Positions 1 to 10,156 of a DNA stretch of 64,000 nucleotides are shown here, piece after piece. Below the pieces are notes generated by a model. The model ran no database searches and was not told the origin of the DNA. It saw only the letters and a list, made by a program, of their open reading frames with translations. Both the position numbers and the translations under genes were made by a program. Positions within the stretch are counted from its first letter, which is position 1; each line of letters begins with the position of its first letter. Source of the stretch: Ligustrum vulgare (Eukaryota > Streptophyta > Magnoliopsida > Lamiales > Oleaceae); assembly GCA_963555705.1 (NCBI GenBank), contig OY743176.1:44779026-44843025 (forward strand), given 5' to 3'.

Positions 1-1326
1 ATATTTATTTTGCTAGGTATTTGAAGATACAGAGTTTTGAACATGATGTCAAAATTTTACTACGATCGAATAATGGATCGTTAAGATATCAATGTTTGAT
101 CACAAATGTGCATGTTGCCCAGATTTTGCAAATTTCTACACTCTTGGTTCCAAAATAATAATATAAGTCTTCCACGCTATATAGAATTACCCATTCTTCG
201 CCAATATTAATTCATTATTCTTCCAGATATTGATCATTTAAGAAGTAACATAGGATGTATTAAGGTTTATATTTCTTCATGAGTATTAACACAATATGCT
301 ATTAGAATTATACAGATAAAGTCATGTTTCACTAAAAACATTGACATGAAATTTGTAAATATTATTATTGCGTGAATTTGTACTTTTTCAAGAGCAACAA
401 AATAATTCAAATGAAACATTTATTTTGGAAATATATTACAATATATTTTTGGAATATTAATTTAATTTTTTTTTCAAGATTAATAATATATTATTGTTTT
501 GAAATATTATACTAAAAAACTCAAATAGCACATTCATTTTAGAATAAAGCTACAATATTCTTCTTGAATATTGATTTAGATTTTTTTATAATAATGATAC
601 GATATTCTTCTAGAAATTATACTAGATTATTGACCGAAAATATTACATTCAAACAAATGTTTATTGTAAATTGGTATAGGCAAAATGATATGATCAGATT
701 GAATAACTTAGTTATGGACAAAATTAAGTGAATACTAACATTTACTTTAAGTAGAAAAAGAAACTCTTATTTATAAACTCTATTGCCTAGAAGTTCTTGT
801 CTTTTCTTTCTTGTTATAACTTGCTTGAGATTAGTGAAAAAAAGAAAATAATTTTTACTAATTCAAGTAATATTCTTTTAGAATATTAATTATAATGTTA
901 TGCTATTTCAAGAGCAACAATGTATTATTTATATTAGACATCTATAATTAATATTCTTCTGGAATATTAATTATATTGTTGTGCTACTTCAGGTGCAATA
1001 ATATGATGATTAGTAGTCAATGTCAACATTGACTTGCGATCCCAACCCTTGTTGTAGTCCAAGGAGAGACTTCAAAAGCTGCTGAAAGAGGGAAAAATGG
1101 AGAGTTTGAAGTCGAGATTTTGGCAGCACATTAAGTTGCAATCCTAGCGCTTGCTCCTCTCCCTCCATCGCCATGTGCAAACGGTTTGAGAAAAGCCTTG
1201 AAGAGATTACATGTTAGGGAAAATTGAAAAGAAGATATTGCAGATAGGAATGATGATGAGGATGAGGATGAATTAGCTAGCTAGTGGAGAAAGCGATGAA
1301 ATTAACGATTAAGATAGTGAGAGAAA
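1..1326. other. AT-rich flank of element T2, no gene recognised
   Basis: No open frame of note and no recognisable protein. The stretch holds degenerate dispersed repeats built around phrases such as 'ttctggaatattaatt' followed by 'caagagcaacaa' (near 380-560 and 890-1010), which look like worn copies of one short repeat. From about 1040 the composition becomes more balanced and includes a short GATGAG repeat near 1252-1272, but I could not assign it. It ends in gggtt, the 5-bp target site of element T2. Confidence 0.4.
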
Positions 1327-1331
1327 GGGTT

Positions 1332-1999
1332 TGTTTCGCGCGAAGCTAACAAATTAAAAAGGATTCAGACGATGTGTAAGAACAATAACCTCTCAAGACA
1401 AAGTCCCAACAAGGTATGCTTTATTTACGAAGATTACTACGAAAGCGAAGCAAGGCCTCCAAGGAGTGCAAGCACACGAACTAGACTAAGATTTGACAGG
1501 AAAAGTAAAGATAAAAGAAAATTACATATCTCTGTTTGAGAGTTGATTGATTGGTGCTTGTAAAAGCCTAAGTTTCTACTATAAATACAAAGCTATCTAC
1601 ATCTGCTTCCTAGCATTTGAATTCTTGATTTGTTACTTGGATTTGGAACTTGTAAGGAATAACTGCAGCCCGTCATGTTGCATAACCATTGCCCACTTCC
1701 TTGTATAACTGATGTCCAGTATCTTGCTTCAAGTAACTTCTACATCCTTTCCAACTGCCCAGAACGTAGAAACTGCTGCTTAATAACCAGATGAATCTTG
1801 GGATGAACCCCCAAAATCGCTTCTTCAACCTTACCTAGCTTGGTCACCCAATTTCCCTTGCATTCGTCCTATCCCCAAGCACTCTAGTGATCGCCTAGCC
1901 GCCCAGCTCCCTTCACATCACCATTCCATCTATAATGGGCAATCATGTTTTGGGCCTTTTATGCTGGGCCTCTGACTTGGTATTTTTTAGGTGTCAACA
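1332..1999 (-). repeat. 3' LTR of T2
   Basis: A 668-bp LTR that on the minus strand opens with TGTTGACACC and closes in CA. It matches the interrupted copy at 22892-27051: both contain the phrases 'caaattaaaaaggattcag' at one end and 'ttttttaggtgtcaaca' at the other. A TATTTATA-like minus-strand core lies at 1580-1587. It contains two adjacent 8-mers, cgcctagc and cgcccagc (1892-1907), that correspond to the MITE site of the other LTR. Confidence 0.88.
1892..1907. other. Candidate hAT-MITE excision footprint in T2 3' LTR
   Basis: The two back-to-back octamers cgcctagc|cgcccagc occupy the place where the 5' LTR carries a 204-bp hAT-type MITE between cgcccagc (26738-26745) and cgccctagc (26950-26958). 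Flanks match on both sides (gtgat on the left, tcccttcacatc on the right). A double TSD with nothing between is what hAT excision leaves behind. Confidence 0.55.
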
Positions 2000-2010
2000 A
2001 TTACTCCCCA
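2000..2010 (-). other. T2 polypurine tract
   Basis: On the minus strand the sequence TGGGGAGTAAT directly precedes the TGTTGACACC start of the 3' LTR. It is the expected plus-strand primer site for reverse transcription of T2 and confirms the element's orientation. Confidence 0.65.
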
Positions 2011-2301
2011 ATATGGCTGAATTAGCGTGTAACTATTAATTCTTCCATATTCAAGCATGTTCATTTTCTATAGGACATTTGACATTCTGACTTCTCTCTT
2101 TTCCAAGATTTAGATCTTCAAGTCTGCCATGCATGTACCTATCTGTTCACATTCAGTTCCTTTGCCTTCTGCCCTTCTATAAAATTGCAGATTCTGTTAT
2201 ACATTCGCATCTCCTATCTCCTATTCTCCACCGATCTCACATGTCACCATCATCTAGCATACAGATGATTGATCTATCATGTTCAACATATCAATTGTTA
2301 C
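2011..2301 (-). other. T2 3' untranslated region, distal part
   Basis: Sequence between the T2 polypurine tract and the T1 insertion; it continues at 14413 on the other side of T1. No credible coding frame is seen. It ends in gttac, the left copy of the imperfect T1 target duplication. Confidence 0.6.
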
Positions 2302-2985
2302 TGTTGAGATCGTACCCAAAATATGACACGTTGAGCCACCAGCGAAGGCCCAATGAGGGCCCATGGACTTTAGCCCATGATTAGAAGTTCAGGATATCTC
2401 CTTGGGCCAATGGCCGAGGTGGAAAGGCACACGAGCCCCCCTGGCCGAACTGGTTTGTGTCTAGCAGAGGCGCTTTACGCTTAGCCGAGGTGTTTACGGT
2501 AGCGCCTCGGATGTAAGGATGGGACCAGGGATGAAGTCAGAGATGTGACACTGCTTTTACCAAGATGTGACGGCGCCCATCCCCTACGAAATGTAGCAAT
2601 GATTACGGTAAAAAAGCAAGGTTGTCCCATTCAAGAGCTAGGGTGAATACACGTGTAAAAGTTCGCCATGTATCATAATCCAGGGCAACGAATCCTTCTA
2701 TAAATAGAGCACACTTGCCTCCAAGGAAAGGGTTAGTAATTACATACTCTTAACTAAATATATTTCTCTCACTCCATTTTCTCTCTTTTACGCACTTATA
2801 TTTCCCGCACTCAAATTATATTTGCTAAACATGGCCGCTGACTTTGGAATTGGAGTGCAAATGGGAGCCACCTCCGCCCCCTTTGCAAACTGATAGTTTT
2901 TCACAGTGCGCAGGAGATTCACGTGTTCAAGAGGGAGGAGCTGAGGCATGTTGGTCCAAGGTCCAGCCGGATTTTGTGGTCAACA
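2302..2985 (+). repeat. 5' LTR of T1
   Basis: 684 bp, TGTTGA...TCAACA, nearly identical to 13729-14412 with scattered substitutions (for example gacggcgccc here against gatagatgccc in the 3' copy). The scatter implies some age since insertion. The ORF that overlaps its left edge (2133-2384) is not a gene. Confidence 0.94.
2699..2706 (+). promoter_or_regulatory. TATA box of the T1 LTR promoter
   Basis: TATAAATA in the context cttctataaatagagc, the best core promoter in the LTR. It would drive the genomic RNA of T1. The same site is conserved at 14126-14133 in the 3' LTR. Confidence 0.7.
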
Positions 2986-3009
2986 TTTTGGCGCCGTCTG
3001 TGGGAAACC
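2986..3009 (+). other. T1 primer binding site
   Basis: TTTTGGCGCCGTCTGTGGGA follows directly after the 5' LTR. A TGGCGCC... start placed one to a few bases after the LTR is the usual minus-strand primer site of plant Ty3/gypsy elements. I did not assign the tRNA. Confidence 0.65.
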
Positions 3010-3113
3010 ATACTGCTAACCACGAAAGCGCATGGTGAAAAAGCCCCACACAGAAAGGAAGTTTTAGAAAAAGGACGATTAACCTCTTGCAAAAAGAGCG
3101 GAGAACTGCAAGA

Positions 3114-3330
3114 ACTTTGAAATATAAGTTTATTAACCTTGAAAAAGGCTTAAAACTTTGAAACACAAGTTTAGTACCCTTGAAAAATGCATAAAGCTTT
3201 GAAGTATAAGTTTATTGACCTTGAAAAAGGCTTAAAACTTTGAAATACAAGTTTGCTCACCTTGAAAAAGGCTTCGAACTTTGAAACACAAGTCTGTTCA
3301 CCTTGAAAAAGTCTCGGAGCATTGAGATAA
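3114..3330 (+). repeat. Leader tandem repeat of T1, about 41-bp unit, 5 copies
   Basis: Units starting near 3114, 3155, 3197, 3238 and 3279 follow the pattern ctttgaaatayaagttt...ccttgaaaaaggctt. They lie between the primer binding site and the gag start. The last unit is degenerate. Confidence 0.85.
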
Positions 3331-3381
3331 AGGTCTATCCATCCTTGAAAGATAAACTAAAACCAAGAAATTTCTCTGAAC

Positions 3382-4850
3382 ATGAACGAAAGCGAAGGTG
3401 ATGTTAACCCCCGTAGGGGTAGAAATGACCAGCACAGCGAGGAGGAGGCTCCTCAAGGACCTCATGAGAATGCCAATGAGGGAGTGACACAACCTAACCC
3501 TCCACATCGGCCCCGTAATCGCCGCATGTTACGAGACATGACTCACATGGCGGCCCAAATGCTAGAAATGCAGAAACAACATATAGAACAGACTGCTGCG
3601 ATGAATGCCTACATGGCTAGAGGGTATGTTGTGAACGAGCCCATGATGCCTTCGCAATGCTCACAGCCACATTACTCACCACCTGATGAGGCCACTGCCT
3701 CCTATTATTTTCAAGATCCATAGGCGTATGCCGAGGTGGAATCCAAGCCCCTCTACGAGGAAGGCCCGAAGCATGAAGCACATGAAGAACAAGACCAACT
3801 CCCAGCTAGACACAGGGAGGCTTCACCCGCAAAGTCCGACAGTGTCTTCAGCCGAATAGGAGGGTTATTCAGAGGAAAGCGAGGGGGTCGAACTGATCAA
3901 GGTCGGCATAATGCAGCTGAGCCTAGAAATAGGCGGGAGCGACGCGCTGAAGAAGCCCTATCGCGAAGCGAAGTGCATAGGAGCCAGGATGGCGTAGGGG
4001 CAGAAAAATTAGCCCCCACCCATGAGCCTAGGAATAGGCAGGAAAGGAGAGCAGAAGCAGCCCTGACCAAATCTCGTAATGATCTTCCGACCTTCAAAAG
4101 GCCAAACTATGGGCGAGTTTTGCCACCACAAAGACAGGAGTACGCTCCTCCGCCCTACGACCAACACCATGGCCAGATATATTCTGGTCATGATGAGAAC
4201 AGTGAGTTGCCGTCATACGAGCTAGATGACGAAGAGGAAATAAGCCCCTTCACGGAGGGCATCCATAGGTGCCCACTGCCTCACGACTTTGAAACACAGG
4301 AAATAGTAAAGTATTTTGTCCGAGGTGACCCTGACGACCACCTACTAAACTACCGTGCTAGCATGGAAATAGCCGGAGCCACTCCGGCACTGAAGTGTAA
4401 GGCTTTTGCTTTGACACTGGAGGGAAGCGCGATACGATGGTACAAAAAGCTCCCTCCAGGTAGCATCCACAGTTGGAGAGATTTGAAAACAGCCTTTAAA
4501 AATGGCTTTGTTTCCTCCAGGCCTGGCCAGCTCCAACTCCAACGCCTTCAAGATCTAAGGCAAGGAAGGGTCGAATCTCTGAAAAGTTACCTAGCACGGT
4601 TTACCGAAGAGATGCACATCTGTGAAAACATCACCGAGGCAGAGATGTTTTCCGCTTTGAAAGGAGGGCTACATATGACGAGCATGTTTTGGAGAGATGT
4701 CCAAAGCCAGAAACCAAGGGATTACAACGCCCTAGTAGACCTGATCTAGGAGGAGATCGTGTCAGAGGAGATGGCTAGAGCCAGAGACAACCACCCTCAA
4801 GGGAGATACAATCTTGGATATTCCAATGAAGCAAGCCTCAAGAAAGGGGG
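3382..4850 (+). pseudogene. T1 gag (capsid/nucleocapsid) with two amber stops
   Basis: One frame runs from the ATG at 3382 through about 4850 and is interrupted only by TAG at 3721-3723 and 4747-4749. The N-terminal part is hydrophilic and Arg/Glu-rich with a repeated phrase (EPRNRRERRAEEAL, then EPRNRQERRAEAAL). The capsid part near 4250-4745 shows the retrotransposon gag signature: YFVRGDPDDHLLNYRASM, then ALTLEGSAIRWYKKLPPGSI, LQRLQDLRQGRVESLKSYLA, FSALKGGL. Both stops replace a likely Gln codon (CAG to TAG). After about 4850 the frame shifts. The product would have formed the virus-like particle. Confidence 0.88.
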
Positions 4851-5432
4851 TAACAAGGACCGGTTCGGCAGTAACGAGGTGGGGCGCTGTGTCCATTTCC
4901 GGGGACAGGGTCTAGCTATGCTGCAGAAATCACGTAAGCTATTCCCCACTTGCACTCTAACACTCCTTCCCAGAATCCTCCTACAACTCAAGGAAGGATG
5001 GAAAGTAGCCGAGGTGGAAAGCAGCCCATGATTGGGGTTTATTGCGCCTAACACAGGTATTACGATCACGCGACAGAAGATTGCAGGGAAATCCACATGT
5101 TGGCAGACCAAAAGGCGCACGGAAGAAGGGGAAACGATTTCTCCCCTGATACGGGGAGAACTCAAAAATCAGGTGGCCAGAAATTCAACCGATCTGATAG
5201 GAGAGCTCCGTGGAAGAACTCAACTAAAGAGAGGGTTGACAATCGTCAAAGAGACAGGAACAAGGGCCAGGATACCGCCTCGGCGCATGCTAAAGATGCG
5301 TGGGAACCACCTATGCCTGTGGCCGACCTACCTATTCTTGAAATCGATACAATACTGTGAGGCCCCCACCCAGGTAGGAGCACAAACAACTCCCAAAAGA
5401 GATATATCAGAGAAGCTAAGCAGCCCGCCAAC
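4850..5432 (+). pseudogene. T1 gag C-terminus and gag-protease linker, frameshifted
   Basis: Coding traces jump between frames. Near 5040-5090 the translation CAYHRYYDHATEDC gives a Cys/His finger-like motif typical of the end of Tat gag. It is followed by a basic linker (positions 5097-5360) and then the protease frame. Several indels are needed to connect it with gag upstream and protease downstream. Confidence 0.6.
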
Positions 5433-5968
5433 GTGAATTACCATATCCATTCACATCCTGTTGGGATGCCTCAGATAGAATCTATCATATTCACCCAAGA
5501 TGATGTCATTGGAGTACACTTTCCACACAATGATGCATTAGTTATCAGGGTGGTAGTGGCCCGTAATGGGTTGTCACGAATGATGGTGGATGATGGCGCC
5601 TCAGTAAATGTGATTTACGGGGTAACTTTTGATAAGATGGGGATCAGCACCCCACTCATTCCAGTTCTGGACCCAATATATGGGTTTACTGGGGACAACA
5701 TAATCCCAGAGGATCCATAACCCTGATGACTGAAGTAGAGCAAGCGCCAACTTTTTCCAGAATTCCCATGGAATTCTTGGTTGTGGACAAAACTTCCTCC
5801 TATCATGGCTCAATTGGCAGGCCATGTCTCATTGACTTGGGAGTTGCAACTCATACAAAATACATTTGCATGAAGTTCCCCATAGAGCATGGTGTTACAA
5901 CTGTAAGGGGGAGCCAAACTGAATCGCGGGCCTGTTACACAAACGCAATCCGGAAATTTCAGGACTGA
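5433..5968 (+). pseudogene. T1 aspartic protease, frameshifted
   Basis: The frame at 5433-5720 contains the retropepsin active-site region MMVDDGASVNVIY with the D-x-G-A core, preceded by the strand VIRVVVARNGLSRM. A frameshift near 5720 moves the C-terminal part into another frame (5726-5968: FLVVDKTSSYHGSIGRPCL, a well-conserved Tat protease tail). The enzyme would cleave the polyprotein. It is broken by the shift and a stop. Confidence 0.8.
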
Positions 5969-5971
5969 AGC

Positions 5972-7238
5972 TTGAACATGATCAGCAATGTGGCAATGAC
6001 CGAAGCCCCTCCAGACCCTGAAAAACTGGGTGGAAGACCCTCAGAAATTGGGGATGTTACAATGACGCCGGAAGAAGATCTGGCAGATCTGAACCCAAGA
6101 ATGGAAGGAAGCAGTTGCTCCACTCCAGCTGAAAAGTTGGAATGCTTCGGTGTAGATCCAAGTGACCCAATCAAGGAATTGCAGATTGGGTTGGACTCAC
6201 CGGTTGAATACAAAGATCGGTTGAAAAGCTTCTTACTTGAGAACCTCAATGTATTCGCATGGAAACATGATGACATGGTTGGGATCGATCCTAAGGTGGC
6301 ATGTCACAGACTTCAACTTGATCCTAGAAGCCCTTGGCACAGGCAAAAGATAAGGCATATGAGTTCTGATAAGTATGAAGCCTTGAAAGAAGAGGTTACG
6401 AGGCTATTGAAAAATGACTTTATTAGAGTCCTGTTATCTGAAGTGGGTATCAAACCGTGTCTTGGTACCAAAACATAATGGGAAGCTAAGAGTATGTGTT
6501 GATTTCTCAAATTTGAACCAGGCATGTCCCAAAGACAGTTTTCCACTGCCTCGGATCGAGCAGTTGGTTGACTTCACAGCAGGACATGAGTTGCTGAGCT
6601 TTATGGATGCCTACTCCGGGTACAATCAAATCCCTATGTGTGAATCAGACGATGAGCATACTTCGTTTATTACAGATAGAGGACTCTATTGTTACAAAGC
6701 TATGCCATTTGGCTTGAAAAATGTTGGAGCTACCTATCAGAGGTTGGTAAATTGCATGTTTTCAGAACAATTAGGAAGCACCATGGAGGTATATGTTGAT
6801 GACATGCTGGTCAAAAGCATGGTCGCCACGGATCATATCCGCCATTTGTCAGAGGCCTTCGATGTTTTGAGGAAATATCGAATGAAGCTCAACCCAACGA
6901 AGTGCGCTTTTGGGGTAGCGTCTGGAAAATTTCTTGGATTCATGGTGAATAAGAGGGGGATCGAAGCTAATCCCGATAAAATCAACGCTTTGTTAAGCAT
7001 GCAATCACCTCGAAATCCAAAAGAACTGCAAAGCTTAACGGGGAGAATTGTGGCCTTGAATCGATTCATTTCCAAATCCACTGACAAATGCTTACCATTC
7101 TTTAAGGTCTTGAAGGGGGGAAAGCGATTTCAATGGACACCGGAATGTGAGAAGGCGTTTTTCGACCTGAAAGCATTTTTGAGACAACCCCCATTGCTAT
7201 CAAAACCGAAGGCGGCGAGCCTCTTTACTTGTATTTAG
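5972..7238 (+). pseudogene. T1 reverse transcriptase, frameshifted
   Basis: The first frame (5972-6478) holds the connecting region and RT start (KSFLLENLNVFAWKHDDM...CHRLQLDP). A shift near 6425 moves to the frame at 6414-7238, which carries VLVPKHNGKLRVCVDFSNLN, the catalytic FMDAYSGYNQI, MPFGLKNVGATYQRLVN and VYVDDMLVKS with the YVDD box. Thumb sequences follow (KCAFGVASGKFLGFMV). A further one-base shift near 7210 leads into RNase H. The catalytic aspartates are still encoded, but the gene cannot make a full protein. Confidence 0.92.
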
Positions 7239-8215
7239 CCGTATCAAAAGAGGCTGTTAGCTCGGTATTGGTTAGAGAGGAGGATGTGAATCAGTTCCTA
7301 GTATATTATGTAAGCAAAGCCATGCTGGATGCCGAGACACGTTACCCAGATATGGAGAAACTTGCTCTCTCATTGATCACAGCCTCTCGCAAACCTCGTC
7401 CGTACTTTCAGTCACACTCCATACGTGTGCTCACCAACTTTCCCATGAGACAGGTGTTGCAAAAACCAGATGTATCTGGGAGGTTAATGAAGTGGGCGAT
7501 TGAAATCAGCCAGTTTGACCTACATTATGAGCCTCGGACCGCTGTAAAGGGTCAAGCGTTGGTGGATTTCATAGTCGAATTCACACATCCACCGAAGGTC
7601 GAGATGATTGATAACACGGATGACAGCCGAGAATGGAAATTGTTCGTTGATGGGTCCTCGACTGAGGGACGATCCGGTGCGGGAATATTGCTAATAAGCC
7701 CAGAGGGATTCAAACTACATAGTGCGATCCGCTTTGACTTTAAAGCCTCAAACAATGTTGCTGAATACGAGGCGTTATTAGCCGGGCTAAGACTTGCGAA
7801 AGCTTTGAAGATTAAGTCCATAGTGGTGAATAGTGACTCGCAGCTCGTTGTGAGTCAATTTAATGGGTAATTTTCTGCCAAAGAACTTGCTATGGTCGCT
7901 TACTTGAAGAAAGTAAGAGACTTGGCTGTGCACTTCAGAAAAATGGAGTTATAGCACATTCCCAGAACTGAGAATTCCAACGTCGATGCTTTGTCCAAAT
8001 TAGCAAGCAACAGTGATTTAGAGCTCCATAATCTGATCCCAGTTGAGCACATGTTGACTTCTTCTATTGAGCCAGGGCCGGAGATTTTGTCAATAGAAGA
8101 AGAAGGATCCTGGATGAATCCCATGATAGAATATTTGAAGCATCAGATAGTACCAAGCGAGCCGGAGGCAGCTCAGAAGTTGCAAAAATACACTGCGAAT
8201 TTCATACTCTAAGAT
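7229..8215 (+). pseudogene. T1 RNase H plus archaeal-type RNase H
   Basis: The 7229-7870 frame begins with the remains of the ordinary gypsy RNase H (AVSKEAVSSVLVREE..., ARYPDMEKLAL-like segment, LMKWAIEISQFDLHYEPR). It then runs into a second RNase H: WKLFVDGSSTEGRSGAGIL (first Asp), NNVAEYEALLAGLRLA (Glu) and VNSDSQLVVSQ (Asp). This second, archaeal-type RNase H is diagnostic of the Tat lineage. A TAA at 7868 ends the frame. The remainder, with the final Asp region SNVDALSKLAS, is in other frames up to a TAA at 8210-8212. Confidence 0.88.
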
Positions 8216-8248
8216 GTCCTGCTTTATAAACGGAGTTACACCTCCCCT

Positions 8249-9346
8249 TTGCTGAGATGTGTGGGGCCAGAGGAAGGACGGTATGTAATGAGAGAAATCC
8301 ATGAGGGCATATGTGGAAACCACGCCGGGGCGTTATCACTAGCTCGAAAAGCCCTTAAACAGGGATATTTTTGGCCTACTATGCGAAAGGGCTCCCATGA
8401 CTTCATGCGCAAGTGCGATAAATGCCAAAGACATGTAACCATACCACATCAGCCGCATCACAAGCTAACTGTGGTGACTAGCCCTTGGCCTTTTGCGAAG
8501 TGGGGGGTTGATATTATTGGTCCTATGCCTAGGGGTGCTGGTAATAATTGCTTTGCGATAGTGTCAATTGACTACTTTACCAAGTGGGTCGAGGCGGAAC
8601 CTCTGATGAGAATCACCGAGGCCAACACCACCAAGTTCATTTGGAAGAATGTCATATGCCAGTTTGGAATACCGCACTCGCTGGTTAGTGATAATGCAAA
8701 ATAGTTCAAAAACAGAAGCATAGATGAGTTGTGTGACGATTTGAGAATTAAGAAACTGTTTTCATCTCCACATCACCCACAGGCTAACGGACAGGTCGAA
8801 GCTGTGAACAAGACCATAAAAAATACCTTGAAAAGGAAGTTGGAGTCCAAAAAGGGCTCATGGGTAGATGAACTCCCACAAGTACTATGGGCCCTTCGGA
8901 CCACCTCCCACACTGCTACTGGTGAAACACCTTTCTCATTGGCATATGGAGCCGAGGCGGTATGTCCAGTTGAAATTGGGATCCCTTCTCTTTGTCAAAT
9001 TCATTATGAAGAAGTGAGAAACGAAGAAGCACAATGAGCTAGTTTGGATTTCCTCATGGAAAAACGAAATGATTCCCAAGTGGTGATGGCCAGATACCAG
9101 AAAAAGATGGCTCGATACTACAACAAGAGGGTAAAAAGTCGACACTTTAATGTTGGGGACTTAGTCCTCAAAAAGGTTCTTCCTTCAACTCAAGAACCAG
9201 GAGTAGGGACTTTAGGTCCTAACTGGGAAGGCCCTTTCAAAGTCTTTTCCGAGGTGGTGCCCGGAACGTACATGATCGAGGACTTATCTGGGGTACCTTT
9301 ATGTAATCCTTGGAACACGGACCACCTTTGTCACTATTATCAATAA
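8249..9346 (+). pseudogene. T1 integrase with two in-frame stops
   Basis: An HHCC-type zinc-binding N-terminus is visible (HEGICGNHAG...CDKCQRH). The catalytic core includes PWPFAKWGVDIIGPMPRG, DYFTKWVEAEPL, FGIPHSLVSDNAK and HHPQANGQVEAVNKTIKNTL, that is D, D and E in the usual spacing. The C-terminal part (9044-9346) has MARYYNKRVKSRHFNVGDLVL and GPNWEGPFKV. TAG at 8702-8704 and TGA at 9035-9037 interrupt it; both are explained by C-to-T changes. The product would insert element cDNA into the genome. Confidence 0.9.
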
Positions 9347-10156
9347 ATTAAATTCCTCTTCAGTGGTTACAGCATTACCATATGATTATATAAAATCATA
9401 GGTGAGTTACATTGAGAATTATACCAATTACTAATTAGATGAACATAATGGATAAACACAAATTCCAAGATTATTTTGGTTATAACACCATACGTCTGCG
9501 CCATGCATGAAGTTTGTTAAAAACAAGAGACTCTTATAAGCCTACACTGCGATCACTGCGTAAGGGTTGAGTGTGTTAGCACCATCAAAGGGAGTTCATA
9601 CAAATTTGTTTGCATAGGTCTTACAAAGGGTGATTTAGATATGTTCAAATGTTTGTCAAAATCAGATCTAACTGGTAAACATGAACGCCTCAAACCACAC
9701 ATATCTGAGGGACTATCTTCATATAACCGTGCAATACGTTTAAAAGACATCTGCGTTTGGAAGCATTCAAACTTACTCAAATGTTGTCGTATAAACCAAA
9801 ACTTGTGGTCAGAGTCAGACCTAACCAGAAAACGTGAATGCCTTGAGCTACGTAGATCTGAGGAACTATACACTTAATATCTTCGTATGGCGTTTGCAAG
9901 ACATTTGTGTTTGGAAGCGTCCACACTTAAACAAATAAGGTCATACAAACTAAGGCATTAAACTAAATACGAACAATCATCACATTCATAAAGTCAAAGT
10001 ATATACAATTTGAATGATTGTTACATTTAAAATCAAAATATATACAATTTGAATGATTGTTACATTTATAATGTCAGGTGCCATTGCACTTACAAAAAAA
10101 AAAAAAAAGGAAAGAAAGAGATATTACAACAGAAAGGCAGATACGAACTAGGATCA
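9347..10156 (+). other. T1 spacer between pol and the antisense gene, with tandem duplication
   Basis: Non-coding. Between about 9640 and 9950 there are two degenerate copies of a unit of roughly 150 bp, each with a 'cagatctaac...' or 'cagacctaac...' phrase, then 'catctg' or 'gatctgag', and ending 'catctgcgtttggaagc' or 'catttgtgtttggaagc'. An A-run lies at 10096-10109. The short ORFs on both strands here are by-products of the repeat. Confidence 0.6.

Noticed and set aside
2133..2384. 83-aa ORF across the T2/T1 boundary
   Set aside because: It crosses the start of the T1 LTR and the T1 target site, so it is a chance fusion.
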